From Hyphomicrobiales bacterium (lineage in GTDB: Bacteria > Pseudomonadota > Alphaproteobacteria > Rhizobiales > Rhizobiaceae), in contig UBMP01000021.1 of the NCBI GenBank assembly GCA_900466575.1, positions 1-62,616 of the forward strand: 62,616 bases of DNA. Reading direction: 5' to 3'. The stretch's first letter is position 1, and each line of letters opens with the position of its first letter. Below the pieces are notes generated by a model. The model was not told where the DNA came from, searched no databases, and saw nothing but the letters and a program-made list of their open reading frames with translations. A program made the translations under genes and the position numbers. Below, in pieces: positions 43,344 through 52,335 of this stretch.

Positions 43344-44357
43344 ATGAAGGCGGTCCGGCTTCACGACGCGCGCGATCTGAGGGTCGAGGACATCAAGCGG
43401 CCCGGCCCGCCGAAGGCCGGCCATGTCATCGTCGATGTTCGCGCCGCCGGAATCTGTGGGTCTGACATCCATAATTTTCAGACCGGCCAATGGATCAGCC
43501 GACGGCCATCGACGGCGGGACATGAATTCTGCGGACGCATCTCCGCAGTCGGTGAAGAGGTCGAAACCCTTACCGTTGGCGATCTCGTGGCCATCGACTC
43601 GCGATATTATTGCGGGCATTGCGCTGCGTGCGTCTCCGGACGCACCAATGTTTGCGAAAACCTCGGCTTTGTGGGTGAAGTCTGCGACGGCGGATTTGCC
43701 GAACAGGCGGAACTGCCCGCTCGGCTTGTCTTCCGGCACGACCCGGCTCTGCCTCCGGCGGTCGCTGCCATGGCCGAGCCGCTGGCCGTTGCGCTTCACA
43801 CCATCAGGCGTCTGAACGCCCCCACTGGCGAGGCCGTGCTGGTGATCGGTGCCGGCACGATCGGCGGCCTTTGCGGCCTGTTGCTTTCTCATCTTCACGA
43901 GGGCCGGCTGCTGTTTTCCGATATGAGCGCCGACCGCGCCCGGATGGTAGCGGATGCCTGCAATGGCAGCGTCGTCACCTTGGACAAGGCGAAAATCCGT
44001 CAGGTGTTGAGCGATCAGCGGCTGCGCTATGCCATCGATGCGACGGGCAGCGTGGCGGCAATCACACAAGGCCTTGATGTGCTCGATGGCGGCGGCGCAC
44101 TTGCGCTGGTCGGCATCGGTCACGGCAAGCTTGATCTCGATCCCACGACGCTTGTCGAGCGCGAGATCGCGCTGATCGGCTGCCATGCCTATGAACGGGA
44201 GCTGGAAGAAGCCATCGCCCTTTTGCCTGAGGTGCAGTCGACCCTCTTGCAGTTCGGTGAGATCCTGGACTCGCTGGATAAGATACCCGACGCCTACCAA
44301 CGTCTGATCGAGCGTCGCTCCGACAAGCTGAAAACCATCATCCGGGTCGCCGATTGA
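43344..44357 (+). CDS. Zinc-dependent alcohol dehydrogenase, MDR family
   Basis: A 337-residue medium-chain dehydrogenase. The catalytic zinc region is GICGSDIH then TAGHEFCG, the structural zinc cysteines are in CGHCAACVSGRTNVC, and the NAD loop is VIGAGTIGGLCG. It starts 5 nt after the HisD paralog. With the SDR and HisD paralog this mirrors the HpsO/HpsP/HpsN set that interconverts sulfopropanediol isomers and oxidises one to sulfolactate. Other polyols are equally possible. Confidence 0.9.
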   Translation: MKAVRLHDARDLRVEDIKRPGPPKAGHVIVDVRAAGICGSDIHNFQTGQWISRRPSTAGHEFCGRISAVGEEVETLTVGDLVAIDSRYYCGHCAACVSGRTNVCENLGFVGEVCDGGFAEQAELPARLVFRHDPALPPAVAAMAEPLAVALHTIRRLNAPTGEAVLVIGAGTIGGLCGLLLSHLHEGRLLFSDMSADRARMVADACNGSVVTLDKAKIRQVLSDQRLRYAIDATGSVAAITQGLDVLDGGGALALVGIGHGKLDLDPTTLVEREIALIGCHAYERELEEAIALLPEVQSTLLQFGEILDSLDKIPDAYQRLIERRSDKLKTIIRVAD

Positions 44358-44448
44358 CCCCTCGCCCGGCGCGCTCCTTCGATTGCGCCGTGCTCCTGCA
44401 GTTCAATATCTTGCATGCCCTCCGCTCTAAGAGCTTTCGGAAAAGGGC

Positions 44449-45219
44449 ATGCCTGAACCCACGCTGCGGCGTGAAACGGAGACGCATTTGACCGGTCTTT
44501 CGAACACGGCCCTGCCGCTCTATGAAAAGGTCAAGGATTTCGTCCTCGACAATATCGGCAACGGCAATTGGCCGCAGAACGAAAAGGTGCCGTCCGAACA
44601 CGAGCTGACATCCTCGCTCGGCGTTTCGCGCATGACCGTCCACCGCGCGCTCAGGGAGCTGACGGCGGAAGGTTATCTGCGGCGGGTTCAAGGCGTTGGG
44701 ACCTTCGTCTCCCCGCCGAAAGCCCAGTCCACGCTGATCGAGATCAGCAATATCGTCAGCGAAATCAAGGCGCGCGGGAGCCACCATCGCGCCGAGGTCA
44801 TAACGCTGGAGCGGATCACAAACCCCGACCAGATGCTGACGGAAGCGTTCGAATTCAAGGCGCCACAGCCTGTCGATCACTCGCTGATCGTGCATTACGA
44901 AAACGACGTGCCAGTGCAGCTGGAAGAGCGTTACGTGAACCCGCAACTGGTCAAGAACTATCTCGACCAGGACTTCACCTCCGCGGCCACATACGATTAC
45001 CTGCAGCACAGCACGCCGTTGACCGAGGTCGAACATCTGATCAGTGCCGTTCCCGCCAATGAGCGGCACGCGAAGCTTCTGCATATCCGCGAACGTGACA
45101 GCTGCCTCGTGCTGAACCGCAAGACCTGGACGGGGCAAACGGTCGCGACCGTCAATATCTTCACCTATGTCGGCAGCCGTTACACCCTCGGCAGCCGCTA
45201 CCTGCCGCCGCCGAAATGA
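44449..45219 (+). CDS. GntR/HutC-family regulator of the HisD-paralog cluster
   Basis: A 256-residue HutC-family repressor. The winged helix spans roughly residues 24-90 (LYEKVKDFVLDNIGNG, LGVSRMTVHRALRELTAEGY), and the UTRA domain has IVHYENDVPVQLEERYVNP. In my reading it resembles Pseudomonas HutC more closely than the hutF-linked regulator does, especially in the UTRA segment. It is the obvious candidate to bind the TGTATAGACA operators at 40906 and 41781. The effector may be urocanate or a related imidazole, or a cluster-specific intermediate. Confidence 0.9.
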   Translation: MPEPTLRRETETHLTGLSNTALPLYEKVKDFVLDNIGNGNWPQNEKVPSEHELTSSLGVSRMTVHRALRELTAEGYLRRVQGVGTFVSPPKAQSTLIEISNIVSEIKARGSHHRAEVITLERITNPDQMLTEAFEFKAPQPVDHSLIVHYENDVPVQLEERYVNPQLVKNYLDQDFTSAATYDYLQHSTPLTEVEHLISAVPANERHAKLLHIRERDSCLVLNRKTWTGQTVATVNIFTYVGSRYTLGSRYLPPPK

Positions 45220-45262
45220 GGACCTTTTCTTGCGAACTGACCGGCATGAAAAAGGGATGACG

Positions 45263-46549
45263 ATGCAAACGACAAGCCGAACAGCAGCCATTCGAGAGCA
45301 TGCGAGACGCCGTGACGGAACCGCGGAAGCCTTGCTCGGCGAACTGCTGCGCAATCTCTTTGACATTGATGCCGGTGCGGTCGCCATCAACTACGACCAA
45401 TACAGTCTCAATTCGCTGAACGGCTTCTTCGAGGCGAACGGCGAGCCCTATTTCTTCAAGTTCCATCAGGAGGAAAACGAAGAGGAAATGAGCGGCGAGT
45501 ATTACCGCGCCGATATTCTGGCGCGGGCTGGGCTTCCGGTCGATCAGCCGGTGATGATGTCGACGCTGCCGGGCGAACAGATCCTCGTCTACAAGCGCCG
45601 GACCGATCCGCGCTTTTCCGATGTGCTGCGTGCACTCGACCAGACCCATGACGAAGCGGCTGCAATCGAGGCTGTTGCGGCGGAACGCGAGCTCAATGAG
45701 GCTGTTCTTGCCGTCTATCTGAAGACGCTTCACCCCGTGAGCACCGAAGAGGTCGCCCGCGAACCGATCCATCGGCTCTTTTACGACCGGCTGGTTTCCG
45801 CGCCGGAAGGCGCCTATCCGGGCGGGCGGCTTGCAAGCTTCTATGTCGACAAGAGTTTTGAATTTCCGGGCGCGACCCTGTCCTGGGCAGAGCTTTCCAG
45901 CACCCGCTTCGTGATCAACGGCGTGGAGTACCGCGACACGCTCGCAACGCTTTTTGACGCGGCGCACCTGCGCCTTGCGCCCGCGCGCCTGGCAGACAAT
46001 GGCGGCGTGACCGCCCATGGTGATGCGCACAACGCCAATGTCTGGTTCGAGCGTCACGCCGATGGCGCGTCGCTCTCCTTCTTCGACCCGGCCTTTGCGG
46101 GAGAACATGTCCCGACCCTTCTGGCCGAGATCAAGACGACGTTTCACAACATCCTCGCGCATCCGTTCTGGCTCTACGACCCGGCGCTTGCCGAGCAGAC
46201 ATTCAAGGCTGTGGCGCGCTTCGAAAACGGTCGGCTGTTCGTCGATTTTGACTGGCAACTCTCGCCGGTACGGCAAGCTCTGCTGCAGACGAAAGCCGAG
46301 ACCATGTGGCGACCGCTTCTCGCCACGCTGAAGCAGAAGGGCATGCTCCCGCCGGACTGGCGCGATGTAGTCAGATTGGGCCTCTTCCTCTGCCCGACCC
46401 TGGTCATGAACCTGCGCGCTGGGGCGACAAGCCACAATGCCACTTCATCCCTGATCGGCCTTTCCATCGCCGTCATGGTGGGCTCACCGCCCGTGGATGG
46501 CTCGGACATGATCACGCGCTTCCTTGACTCGATCGATCCGGACAGGTGA
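45263..46549 (+). CDS. Aminoglycoside-phosphotransferase-fold small-molecule kinase
   Basis: A protein of about 428 residues with the kinase signature HGDAHNAN near residue 252, followed by FFDPAFAGEH, equivalent to the Brenner motif and the metal-binding Asp of APH/choline-kinase-like enzymes. The N-terminal half is unusual, and the family is not one I can name. AAAGGG is 6 nt from the ATG at 45263, making it preferable to the upstream starts. It probably phosphorylates a small alcohol in this cluster, perhaps the imported substrate. It starts 43 nt after the regulator and lies 4 nt before the FMN dehydrogenase gene. Confidence 0.7.
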   Translation: MQTTSRTAAIREHARRRDGTAEALLGELLRNLFDIDAGAVAINYDQYSLNSLNGFFEANGEPYFFKFHQEENEEEMSGEYYRADILARAGLPVDQPVMMSTLPGEQILVYKRRTDPRFSDVLRALDQTHDEAAAIEAVAAERELNEAVLAVYLKTLHPVSTEEVAREPIHRLFYDRLVSAPEGAYPGGRLASFYVDKSFEFPGATLSWAELSSTRFVINGVEYRDTLATLFDAAHLRLAPARLADNGGVTAHGDAHNANVWFERHADGASLSFFDPAFAGEHVPTLLAEIKTTFHNILAHPFWLYDPALAEQTFKAVARFENGRLFVDFDWQLSPVRQALLQTKAETMWRPLLATLKQKGMLPPDWRDVVRLGLFLCPTLVMNLRAGATSHNATSSLIGLSIAVMVGSPPVDGSDMITRFLDSIDPDR

Positions 46550-46553
46550 CCTG

Positions 46554-47726
46554 ATGACGATCGTAAACATCGATGACCTTCGGCTTGCAGCCGAGCGGAG
46601 ACTGCCAAAGCTCTTCTTCGACTATATCGATGGAGGCTCCTTCAGCGAGGAAACCTATCGCCGCAATCGAGAGGATTTTTCACGCCTCGCGCTCCGGCAG
46701 AACGTGCTTGCGGACAGCGCCGAGCCTGATCTTTCGACGGACTATCTCGGGCAGCGGCGCGCCTTGCCCTTCATGCTGGGTCCCGTCGGCTTTCTGGGGC
46801 TTTATTCCCGACAGGGCGAACAGAAATCGGCCCTGGCCGCCCATGCCGCCGGCATTCCATTCTGCCTGTCGACATTTTCGATCGCTTCGCTTGCGGATGT
46901 TCGCAAGGCGACGAACGGCCCGTTGCATTTCCAGCTCTATGTTCTGGATGACCGTTCCCTCATGAACGAACTTCTCGCTGCCGCAGAAGATGCCGCCGCC
47001 GAAGCGCTGTTCGTCACCGTCGATACCGCCGTCACCGCGGTCCGCGAACGCGACGTGCGCAACGGCTTCAGGTCGATCACACGCGTGACGCCGGGCCTTT
47101 TGGCAAGCTTCTGCCGGAAGCCGGGCTGGCTTCTTGACATTGCAGCGGGTGGGCAGCCCTCGGTGCGAGCGCTGGAACACCGGGCGGATTTCGGCAAGGG
47201 CGCACTGGAACAAGCCGCCAATCTGTCTCGGCGCATCGACAAGAAACTATCCTGGAACGATATCGCGCGCCTGCGCGACCGCTGGAAGCGACAGTTGATC
47301 ATCAAGGGTGTACTTTCGCCGGAAGACGCGGAAAAGGCAAAGTCCATCGGTGCCGATGGCGTCGTCATCTCCAATCACGGTGGCCGGCAGCTGGATGGCG
47401 CGATGAGCACGATCGCGGCACTTCCTGCCGTTCGCGCAGCCGTGGGACACGATTTCACGCTGATGCTCGATGGAGGCATCCGCCGCGGCAGCGATATCAT
47501 CAAGGCGATTGGCATGGGGGCGGACGGTATCATGCTGGGTCGCGCCTATACTTTCGGCCTCGCCGCGAAGGGTCAGGCAGGCGTTGCAGAGGCAATACAG
47601 ATCCTTGAGCGAGAGGTCTCCATCACCTTGACCCTCATGGGTTGCGGATCGATCGATGAACTGAAGAAAAGGCGCTCACATTTTGTGTTCAGGCAGCATG
47701 CCACAGCGCAAGAGGGGATCGTATAG
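46554..47726 (+). CDS. FMN-dependent 2-hydroxy-acid dehydrogenase/oxidase
   Basis: A 390-residue member of the lactate/mandelate/glycolate oxidase family. Active-site residues are visible: Y24 (DYIDGG), Y129 (FQLYV), D157, K251 (IIKGV), and H275/R278 in SNHGGRQLDG. It oxidises a 2-hydroxy acid to the 2-oxo acid. AGGTGA before the ATG at 46554 selects that start. In this cluster it could oxidise a sulfolactate- or imidazole-lactate-like product, whose 2-oxo acid would suit the HisC-like transaminase. Confidence 0.9.
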   Translation: MTIVNIDDLRLAAERRLPKLFFDYIDGGSFSEETYRRNREDFSRLALRQNVLADSAEPDLSTDYLGQRRALPFMLGPVGFLGLYSRQGEQKSALAAHAAGIPFCLSTFSIASLADVRKATNGPLHFQLYVLDDRSLMNELLAAAEDAAAEALFVTVDTAVTAVRERDVRNGFRSITRVTPGLLASFCRKPGWLLDIAAGGQPSVRALEHRADFGKGALEQAANLSRRIDKKLSWNDIARLRDRWKRQLIIKGVLSPEDAEKAKSIGADGVVISNHGGRQLDGAMSTIAALPAVRAAVGHDFTLMLDGGIRRGSDIIKAIGMGADGIMLGRAYTFGLAAKGQAGVAEAIQILEREVSITLTLMGCGSIDELKKRRSHFVFRQHATAQEGIV

Positions 47727-47828
47727 GCTAAAGACAATCCGAATACGCTCGCGGTCTACCCTCGGGCGAGAAACTGGCATATCCAACGCTTTTAACACCG
47801 CTGAAACCATCAAAAAGAGGGGTTCTCC

Positions 47829-48845
47829 ATGAACAGACAAATCATCAGCAAGAAGCTTTCCAGCGCCATCTTCGCACTCGGCCTCGTCGGCCTGATTGCC
47901 GGTCCGCAGGCCCTCGCGCAGGACAAGATCCCTGCCAAGCCTGAGGCAGGGTCCTTCAAGATCGGTATCGAGCCCTGGCTCGGCTATGGCCAGTGGCACG
48001 TCGCCGCTGCCAAGGACCTGTTCAAGAAGAGCGGCCTGGAAGATGTCCAGATCGTCAACTTCAGCGAAGACAAGGACATCAACGCAGCGCTCGCCAGCGG
48101 CCAGCTGGATGCGGCCAATATCGCAACCCACACCGCCATGGGCATGGTTGCTGCGGGCCTCCCGGTCAAGATCGTCTCCCTGCTCGACTTCAGCCTGAAG
48201 GCTGACGCCATTCTCGCCGGGGCCGATATCAAGACTGTCGCCGACCTGAAGGGCAAGAACGTTGCCTTCGAAGAGGGCACGACCAGCGACATTCTCCTGA
48301 ACTACGCGCTCACCAGCAATGGCATGACCATCAACGATATCACCCGCGTTCCGATGCCCGCAGCAGATGCAGGCTCGGCGCTGATCGCCGGCAAGGTCCC
48401 GGTGGCCGTCACCTACGAGCCCTATATCTCGGCGGCAATGGCGCAGGACAAGAACGTGAAGATGTTGTTCGAAGCCGGCAAGGATCCGGGCCTGGTATCC
48501 GACGTTCTGGTCGTCCGTGAAGACGTCCTGAAGTCCAAGCCGGGTCAGGTTCTGGCCATGATCAAGGCCTGGGATGCTGCGCTCAAGGACTACAAGGCCA
48601 ACACGGAAGCCGACCGCGCCATCATTGCGAAGGCCGTCGGCGCATCGCCGGACGACCTGAAGACAGCCTTCGACGGCGTTCAATACTATAGCTCTGCCGA
48701 AGCCTCGAAGGCATTTGCAGGCGACTTCAAGTCGAAGACCTTCCCCGATGTTCTCAAGGCAGCCAAGCAGGCCGGCCTTGTTTCCACGGACGTTTCCTTC
48801 GACACGATCGTCGATCCTGCCTTCGTCGACGCTGCGAACAAGTGA
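47829..48845 (+). CDS. ABC transporter substrate-binding protein, sulfonate/taurine (SsuA) type
   Basis: A 338-residue periplasmic binding protein with a signal peptide ending near GPQALAQD (about residue 36). The mature part (FKIGIEPWLGYGQWHVAAA, AALASGQLDAANIATHTAMG) is the NMT1/SsuA-like fold that takes up sulfonates, nitrate, riboflavin precursors or taurine. It starts 102 nt after the FMN dehydrogenase, with a strong AGAGGGG site. The ligand is unknown; sulfonate is plausible from family alone. Confidence 0.88.
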   Translation: MNRQIISKKLSSAIFALGLVGLIAGPQALAQDKIPAKPEAGSFKIGIEPWLGYGQWHVAAAKDLFKKSGLEDVQIVNFSEDKDINAALASGQLDAANIATHTAMGMVAAGLPVKIVSLLDFSLKADAILAGADIKTVADLKGKNVAFEEGTTSDILLNYALTSNGMTINDITRVPMPAADAGSALIAGKVPVAVTYEPYISAAMAQDKNVKMLFEAGKDPGLVSDVLVVREDVLKSKPGQVLAMIKAWDAALKDYKANTEADRAIIAKAVGASPDDLKTAFDGVQYYSSAEASKAFAGDFKSKTFPDVLKAAKQAGLVSTDVSFDTIVDPAFVDAANK

Positions 48846-48870
48846 TCTCAGGCCACTCGACAGGATCGTG

Positions 48871-49731
48871 ATGTCCAGTTCAGAACAATCCCAGACTTCG
48901 AGCAAACGACCCCGCGCGTCATCGCGCGCGGGTGTCGGCCGCCCGCCCAGCCCCTTCCGCATCGGCGATCCGATCGGCGGCGGGTCCTTCGTCTTGATCG
49001 CCGTTTGTGTCTTTGCGCTGCTCTTTGTCATCTGGTGGCTTGCCACGGCGACGGGTTGGGTCAAGCCGATCTTTCTGCCTTCCCCAAGCGCCGTCGGAGC
49101 CAAGATGTGGGAGCTGGCACTGGACGGGACGCTTTGGACCGACGCCGGCATCAGCATCTACCGCATGCTGGTCGGCTTCTTGATTGCCTCTGCGCTGGCC
49201 ATCCCGATCGGGATCATGATCGGCTGTTTCAAGACATGGGAAGCGGCAATCGAACCCTTTGTCGATTTCGTCCGCTACATGCCGGTCGTCGCCTTCGTCC
49301 CACTGACGATTCTTTGGGCCGGAACCAGTGACATCCAGAAATTCGTGATCATCTTCATTGGCACCTTTTTCCAGCAGGTCCTGATGGTGATGGACAGCGT
49401 CAAGCGCGTGCCGTCCGATTTTGTCGGCCTTGGCAGAACGCTTGGCATGTCGGAAACCAGTATCCTGCGGCGGATCGTGCTGCCATCTGCGCTTCCCGGT
49501 ATCTGGGATACGCTCAGGATCAGCCTCGGCTGGGCCTGGACCTGGCTGGTGCTGGCGGAACTTGTGGCCGCGACATCGGGCCTCGGCTACCGCATCGTTG
49601 TCTCGCAGCGTTATTTCCAGACACAGACGATCATAGGCTACATCCTGCTCCTTGGCTTGCTCGGGCTCATCACGGACCAGACCATGAAAGCCCTTGAGCG
49701 CGTCCTTTTCCGCTACACATCAAGGCATTGA
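48871..49731 (+). CDS. ABC transporter permease, SsuC/TauC type
   Basis: A 286-residue single permease. The N terminus is a basic, serine-rich cytoplasmic tail (about 45 residues) before the first helix, FVLIAVCVFALLFVIWWLAT. Several later helices and the EAA loop near FVGLGRTLGMSE are seen. Starts earlier in the frame (from 48715) overlap the binding-protein gene and are discounted. It forms a homodimeric channel for the transporter. Confidence 0.9.
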   Translation: MSSSEQSQTSSKRPRASSRAGVGRPPSPFRIGDPIGGGSFVLIAVCVFALLFVIWWLATATGWVKPIFLPSPSAVGAKMWELALDGTLWTDAGISIYRMLVGFLIASALAIPIGIMIGCFKTWEAAIEPFVDFVRYMPVVAFVPLTILWAGTSDIQKFVIIFIGTFFQQVLMVMDSVKRVPSDFVGLGRTLGMSETSILRRIVLPSALPGIWDTLRISLGWAWTWLVLAELVAATSGLGYRIVVSQRYFQTQTIIGYILLLGLLGLITDQTMKALERVLFRYTSRH

Positions 49732-49732
49732 C

Positions 49733-50515
49733 ATGAGCGATTCCAAACTGAAGATCGCGGGTCTCAACAAGTGGTTTGGCGGCAAGTCAAACCGGGTTCA
49801 CGCGCTGAGCAATATCGATCTGGAACTTGCGGACAATGAATTCGTCTCGCTTGTCGGCGCTTCCGGCTGCGGCAAGAGCACGCTTCTGTCCATCGTCGCC
49901 GGTCTTCAGGGCTTTGATGACGGCGTTCTCCTGACAGATGGCGCACCCATCATCGGCCCGGGCCTCGATCGCGGCGTGGTTTTCCAGTCCTACACGCTTC
50001 TACCTTGGCTCACCGCCCAGCAGAATGTGGAATTCGCCCTGCAGGCGGCGGGCCTTCCACCGGCCGAATGCCGCGATGTCGCGCGTCATCATATCGAACT
50101 GGTCAAACTGACGCGCTTTGCCGATGCCTTCCCCTCTCAGCTTTCTGGTGGCATGAAGCAGCGTGTAGCGATTGCACGGGCCCTCTCCTACCGGCCGAAG
50201 ATGCTCCTGATGGATGAACCCTTCGGCGCCCTCGATGCACTGACCCGCCATCAGATGCAGGAGCTGCTGACGGACATCTGGGAGGAGCACCGGTTGACCG
50301 TTCTTTTCGTGACGCACGATGTCGAGGAGGCCGTTTATCTCTCCGACCGGATCGTGGTCATGAGCATCAATCCCGGTCGCATCAACGCCACCTATCATGT
50401 GGGACTTGCCCGTCCCCGCCATCAGGACATGATTTCCACGCCGGACTTCATCATGCTTCAGAAGCAGGTTCTCGCCTCGATCCGGGAGGGGTCCCGCGAG
50501 ATGATCCCTGCTTGA
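49733..50515 (+). CDS. ABC transporter ATPase, SsuB/TauB type
   Basis: A 260-residue ATPase. Walker A is GASGCGKST, the signature is LSGGMKQR, Walker B is MLLMDEPFGALD, and the H-loop is in LFVTHDVEEAVYL. It completes the SsuABC-type importer. AAGG before the ATG at 49733 fixes the start. A 100-bp gap to the convergent LysR gene shows no clear terminator. Confidence 0.92.
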   Translation: MSDSKLKIAGLNKWFGGKSNRVHALSNIDLELADNEFVSLVGASGCGKSTLLSIVAGLQGFDDGVLLTDGAPIIGPGLDRGVVFQSYTLLPWLTAQQNVEFALQAAGLPPAECRDVARHHIELVKLTRFADAFPSQLSGGMKQRVAIARALSYRPKMLLMDEPFGALDALTRHQMQELLTDIWEEHRLTVLFVTHDVEEAVYLSDRIVVMSINPGRINATYHVGLARPRHQDMISTPDFIMLQKQVLASIREGSREMIPA

Positions 50516-50615
50516 TGGACCTCACCCTACGGCAACAATCATTTTTAAATGAGCTTTGGCCATTGAGACGAACGGAGAATGAAGCGCAACCGTTTCACCG
50601 ACGGCCAAACCTGCA

Positions 50616-51521
50616 CTAGAGTTCCGCAGCCAGGGTCATCAAAAACGCGCGCATCCATTGCGAAGCGCTGTCTTGACGGCGAAGGTTATGCCACTGCAGG
50701 TGCTCGACCACCGGCGGAATGGAAATGGGCAGCGGAAATGTCCGCACGGGGAGCGAGGGCGGCAGCAGAGCGGCAAATCGGGCATGGATCGTTGCGAGAT
50801 AGGGTGTGCCGATCACGCATTCCGGCAGAAGCACGAATGTCGGCATAGACATGGCGCTCTCGATACTGATCTTCCGGTCCTTGAGAACCTTCTCGAAATG
50901 GCTGTCGCGACCGCGCGATCCGAAGGCGGTCGTGACATGCTTGAGTCCGAGATAGGTCTTGGCGTCGAGGCCGTTTGCGACATGCGGGTTCTCGTCCCAG
51001 GCCACGCAGACGAATTCGTCGGTGAAGAGCCGGCCGCTCGGATGAGCGGGCATCAGCGCCATTTCCGGCACAATGCGGAAATCGACCTCGGCCTGTTCGA
51101 ACATCACATCCGTCGCCGCATCGATCGTCACAAAACGGAGCCGAAGACCGGGCGCAATGCTCGACAGCCTCTGCGCCGCCCGCGCCAGGAAGACACGGAT
51201 CACATAGTCAGATGCATTGATCGTCACGTCGCGCTTCGCGGTCGACGGATCGAACTGGGCGCGCATGTCGACGAAGACGCGCATCTCTTCCAGCAATTGC
51301 CGGGCGAGCCCGTGCAGGTTTTCGCCGAATTCCGTCGGCACCATCTGGCGGCCGAGCGGCACGACGATCTGATCGTTGAAATGCTGGCGGAGCCGTCCCA
51401 GGGCGCGGCTTAAGGCCGGCTGCGTCAAGTTCAGTTCGTCCGCTGCGGCGCTGACGGAGCGGAGCCGGAGGATCGCCTCCAGCGCGACGATCAGGTTCAT
51501 GTCGAGGTTGTCGAAACGCAT
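50616..51521 (-). CDS. LysR-family regulator, NodD-like subfamily
   Basis: A 301-residue LysR regulator with the NodD/NahR-type opening MRFDNLDMNLIVALEAIL, then LNLTQPALSRALGRLRQHF. The effector domain resembles NodD in GEVDF-type segments (AEVDFRIVPE) and AHPSGRLFTDEFVC. It converges with the transporter operon, so it may regulate that operon, or something on the other side. The LysR-type half-sites upstream suggest autoregulation. No nod gene is in the window and I do not call it nodD. Confidence 0.87.
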   Translation of the reverse strand: MRFDNLDMNLIVALEAILRLRSVSAAADELNLTQPALSRALGRLRQHFNDQIVVPLGRQMVPTEFGENLHGLARQLLEEMRVFVDMRAQFDPSTAKRDVTINASDYVIRVFLARAAQRLSSIAPGLRLRFVTIDAATDVMFEQAEVDFRIVPEMALMPAHPSGRLFTDEFVCVAWDENPHVANGLDAKTYLGLKHVTTAFGSRGRDSHFEKVLKDRKISIESAMSMPTFVLLPECVIGTPYLATIHARFAALLPPSLPVRTFPLPISIPPVVEHLQWHNLRRQDSASQWMRAFLMTLAAEL

Positions 51522-51887
51522 CCAAAATATTACCGATAATCATGGAAGAGATAAATCCTATTCATTGGAAATATCCTCCTCTGCCTGGCGTCAAGAACGG
51601 AGATGGCTGGAGGAGCCGGATGCGCGCGAGGGGAGCGCAGGGAACGCCACGAGAGGAGCAGGATTTGACCGCAACGCCGCATCAGCTCGACCGCAATTTT
51701 GCGTACGTACAGGGAGGTCAATACGAAAATCATCTGCGAGAATATGGGCTGCCAGCGTTGGAAGAAGCTGCAAATCCCCGGCAGGGGCACGGCCAAGCCA
51801 ACTCGCATGGAACCGGGATGGTTTTCACGCACCCCTGCGATGGAAAAGTCCCTTCGCTGCCTCGGCGACGCCCGGAAATCGCTCGCA
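51522..51887. promoter_or_regulatory. LysR promoter region; otherwise no gene
   Basis: Just upstream of the LysR gene are AT-rich dyads ATTA-CCGA-TAAT (51530-51541) and ATAAAT-CCT-ATTCAT (51550-51564), candidate LysR-type sites. The rest of the 366-bp gap has open frames on both strands with no ribosome site or family resemblance. Confidence 0.4.
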
Positions 51888-52121
51888 TCAATAAAAGTCG
51901 AGACCGGCGGGAAGCAATTTCAGATCGTGAAAGAGCGCGTAGAGCAACGCGAAAATGATAATCACCCCGGTTATGTAGGCGAGGGCCTCCAAAACGATCC
52001 TCTTTATGTTCAAGGGTTTCGCGGATTTGCCCTGATCGTAATGCCACTTGATCGAGAAGAACATGCCGATCGCCAGAACACCGACCTTGAAAATGATGAA
52101 GACTATAGGGACCCAGTTCAT
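51888..52121 (-). CDS. Small two-helix membrane protein
   Basis: A 77-residue hypothetical protein with two hydrophobic helices: about residues 4-24 (VPIVFIIFKVGVLAIGMFF) and about 44-66 (LEALAYITGVIIIFALLYALF), joined by a basic loop with WHYDQGKSAK. Composition and helix spacing argue that it is a real inner-membrane protein. AGGAAAG precedes the ATG. Function is unknown; no operon partner is obvious. Confidence 0.65.
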   Translation of the reverse strand: MNWVPIVFIIFKVGVLAIGMFFSIKWHYDQGKSAKPLNIKRIVLEALAYITGVIIIFALLYALFHDLKLLPAGLDFY

Positions 52122-52192
52122 TCTTTTAATCTTTCCTGACGGTGCATGACGCCAATTCGCGAGGGTAGCGCCTGGGCGCTTCGTATGGGGGC

Positions 52193-52212
52193 TTGACCGG
52201 GTTTCCGGTCAA
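52193..52212. terminator. Perfect hairpin after the tautomerase gene
   Basis: TTGACCGG-GTTT-CCGGTCAA is an exact 8-bp stem with a 4-nt loop, 124 nt downstream of the tautomerase stop (minus strand). There is no U-run, so it may be a weak or Rho-assisted terminator, or an mRNA-end stabiliser. Confidence 0.45.
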
Positions 52213-52335
52213 CGGGCGGTTGGCGGACACCGATTTGCATGCGCAACAGCCCGCAGGAGCAAGTCCAGGGGCTGTCCTGCCCAGCTCTTCATTTGCACCT
52301 GGTTGAAGGCTCTGGTGCGCGTCAACCAACGCGCA

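Noticed and set aside
50616-51521. Calling the LysR gene nodD
   Set aside because: The N terminus resembles NodD, but no nod genes or full nod box are visible, so a general LysR call is safer.
52193-52212. Idea that the perfect hairpin is a recombination site
   Set aside because: It is a single 8-bp stem with a 4-nt loop and no partner copy nearby; a transcript hairpin is the simpler reading.
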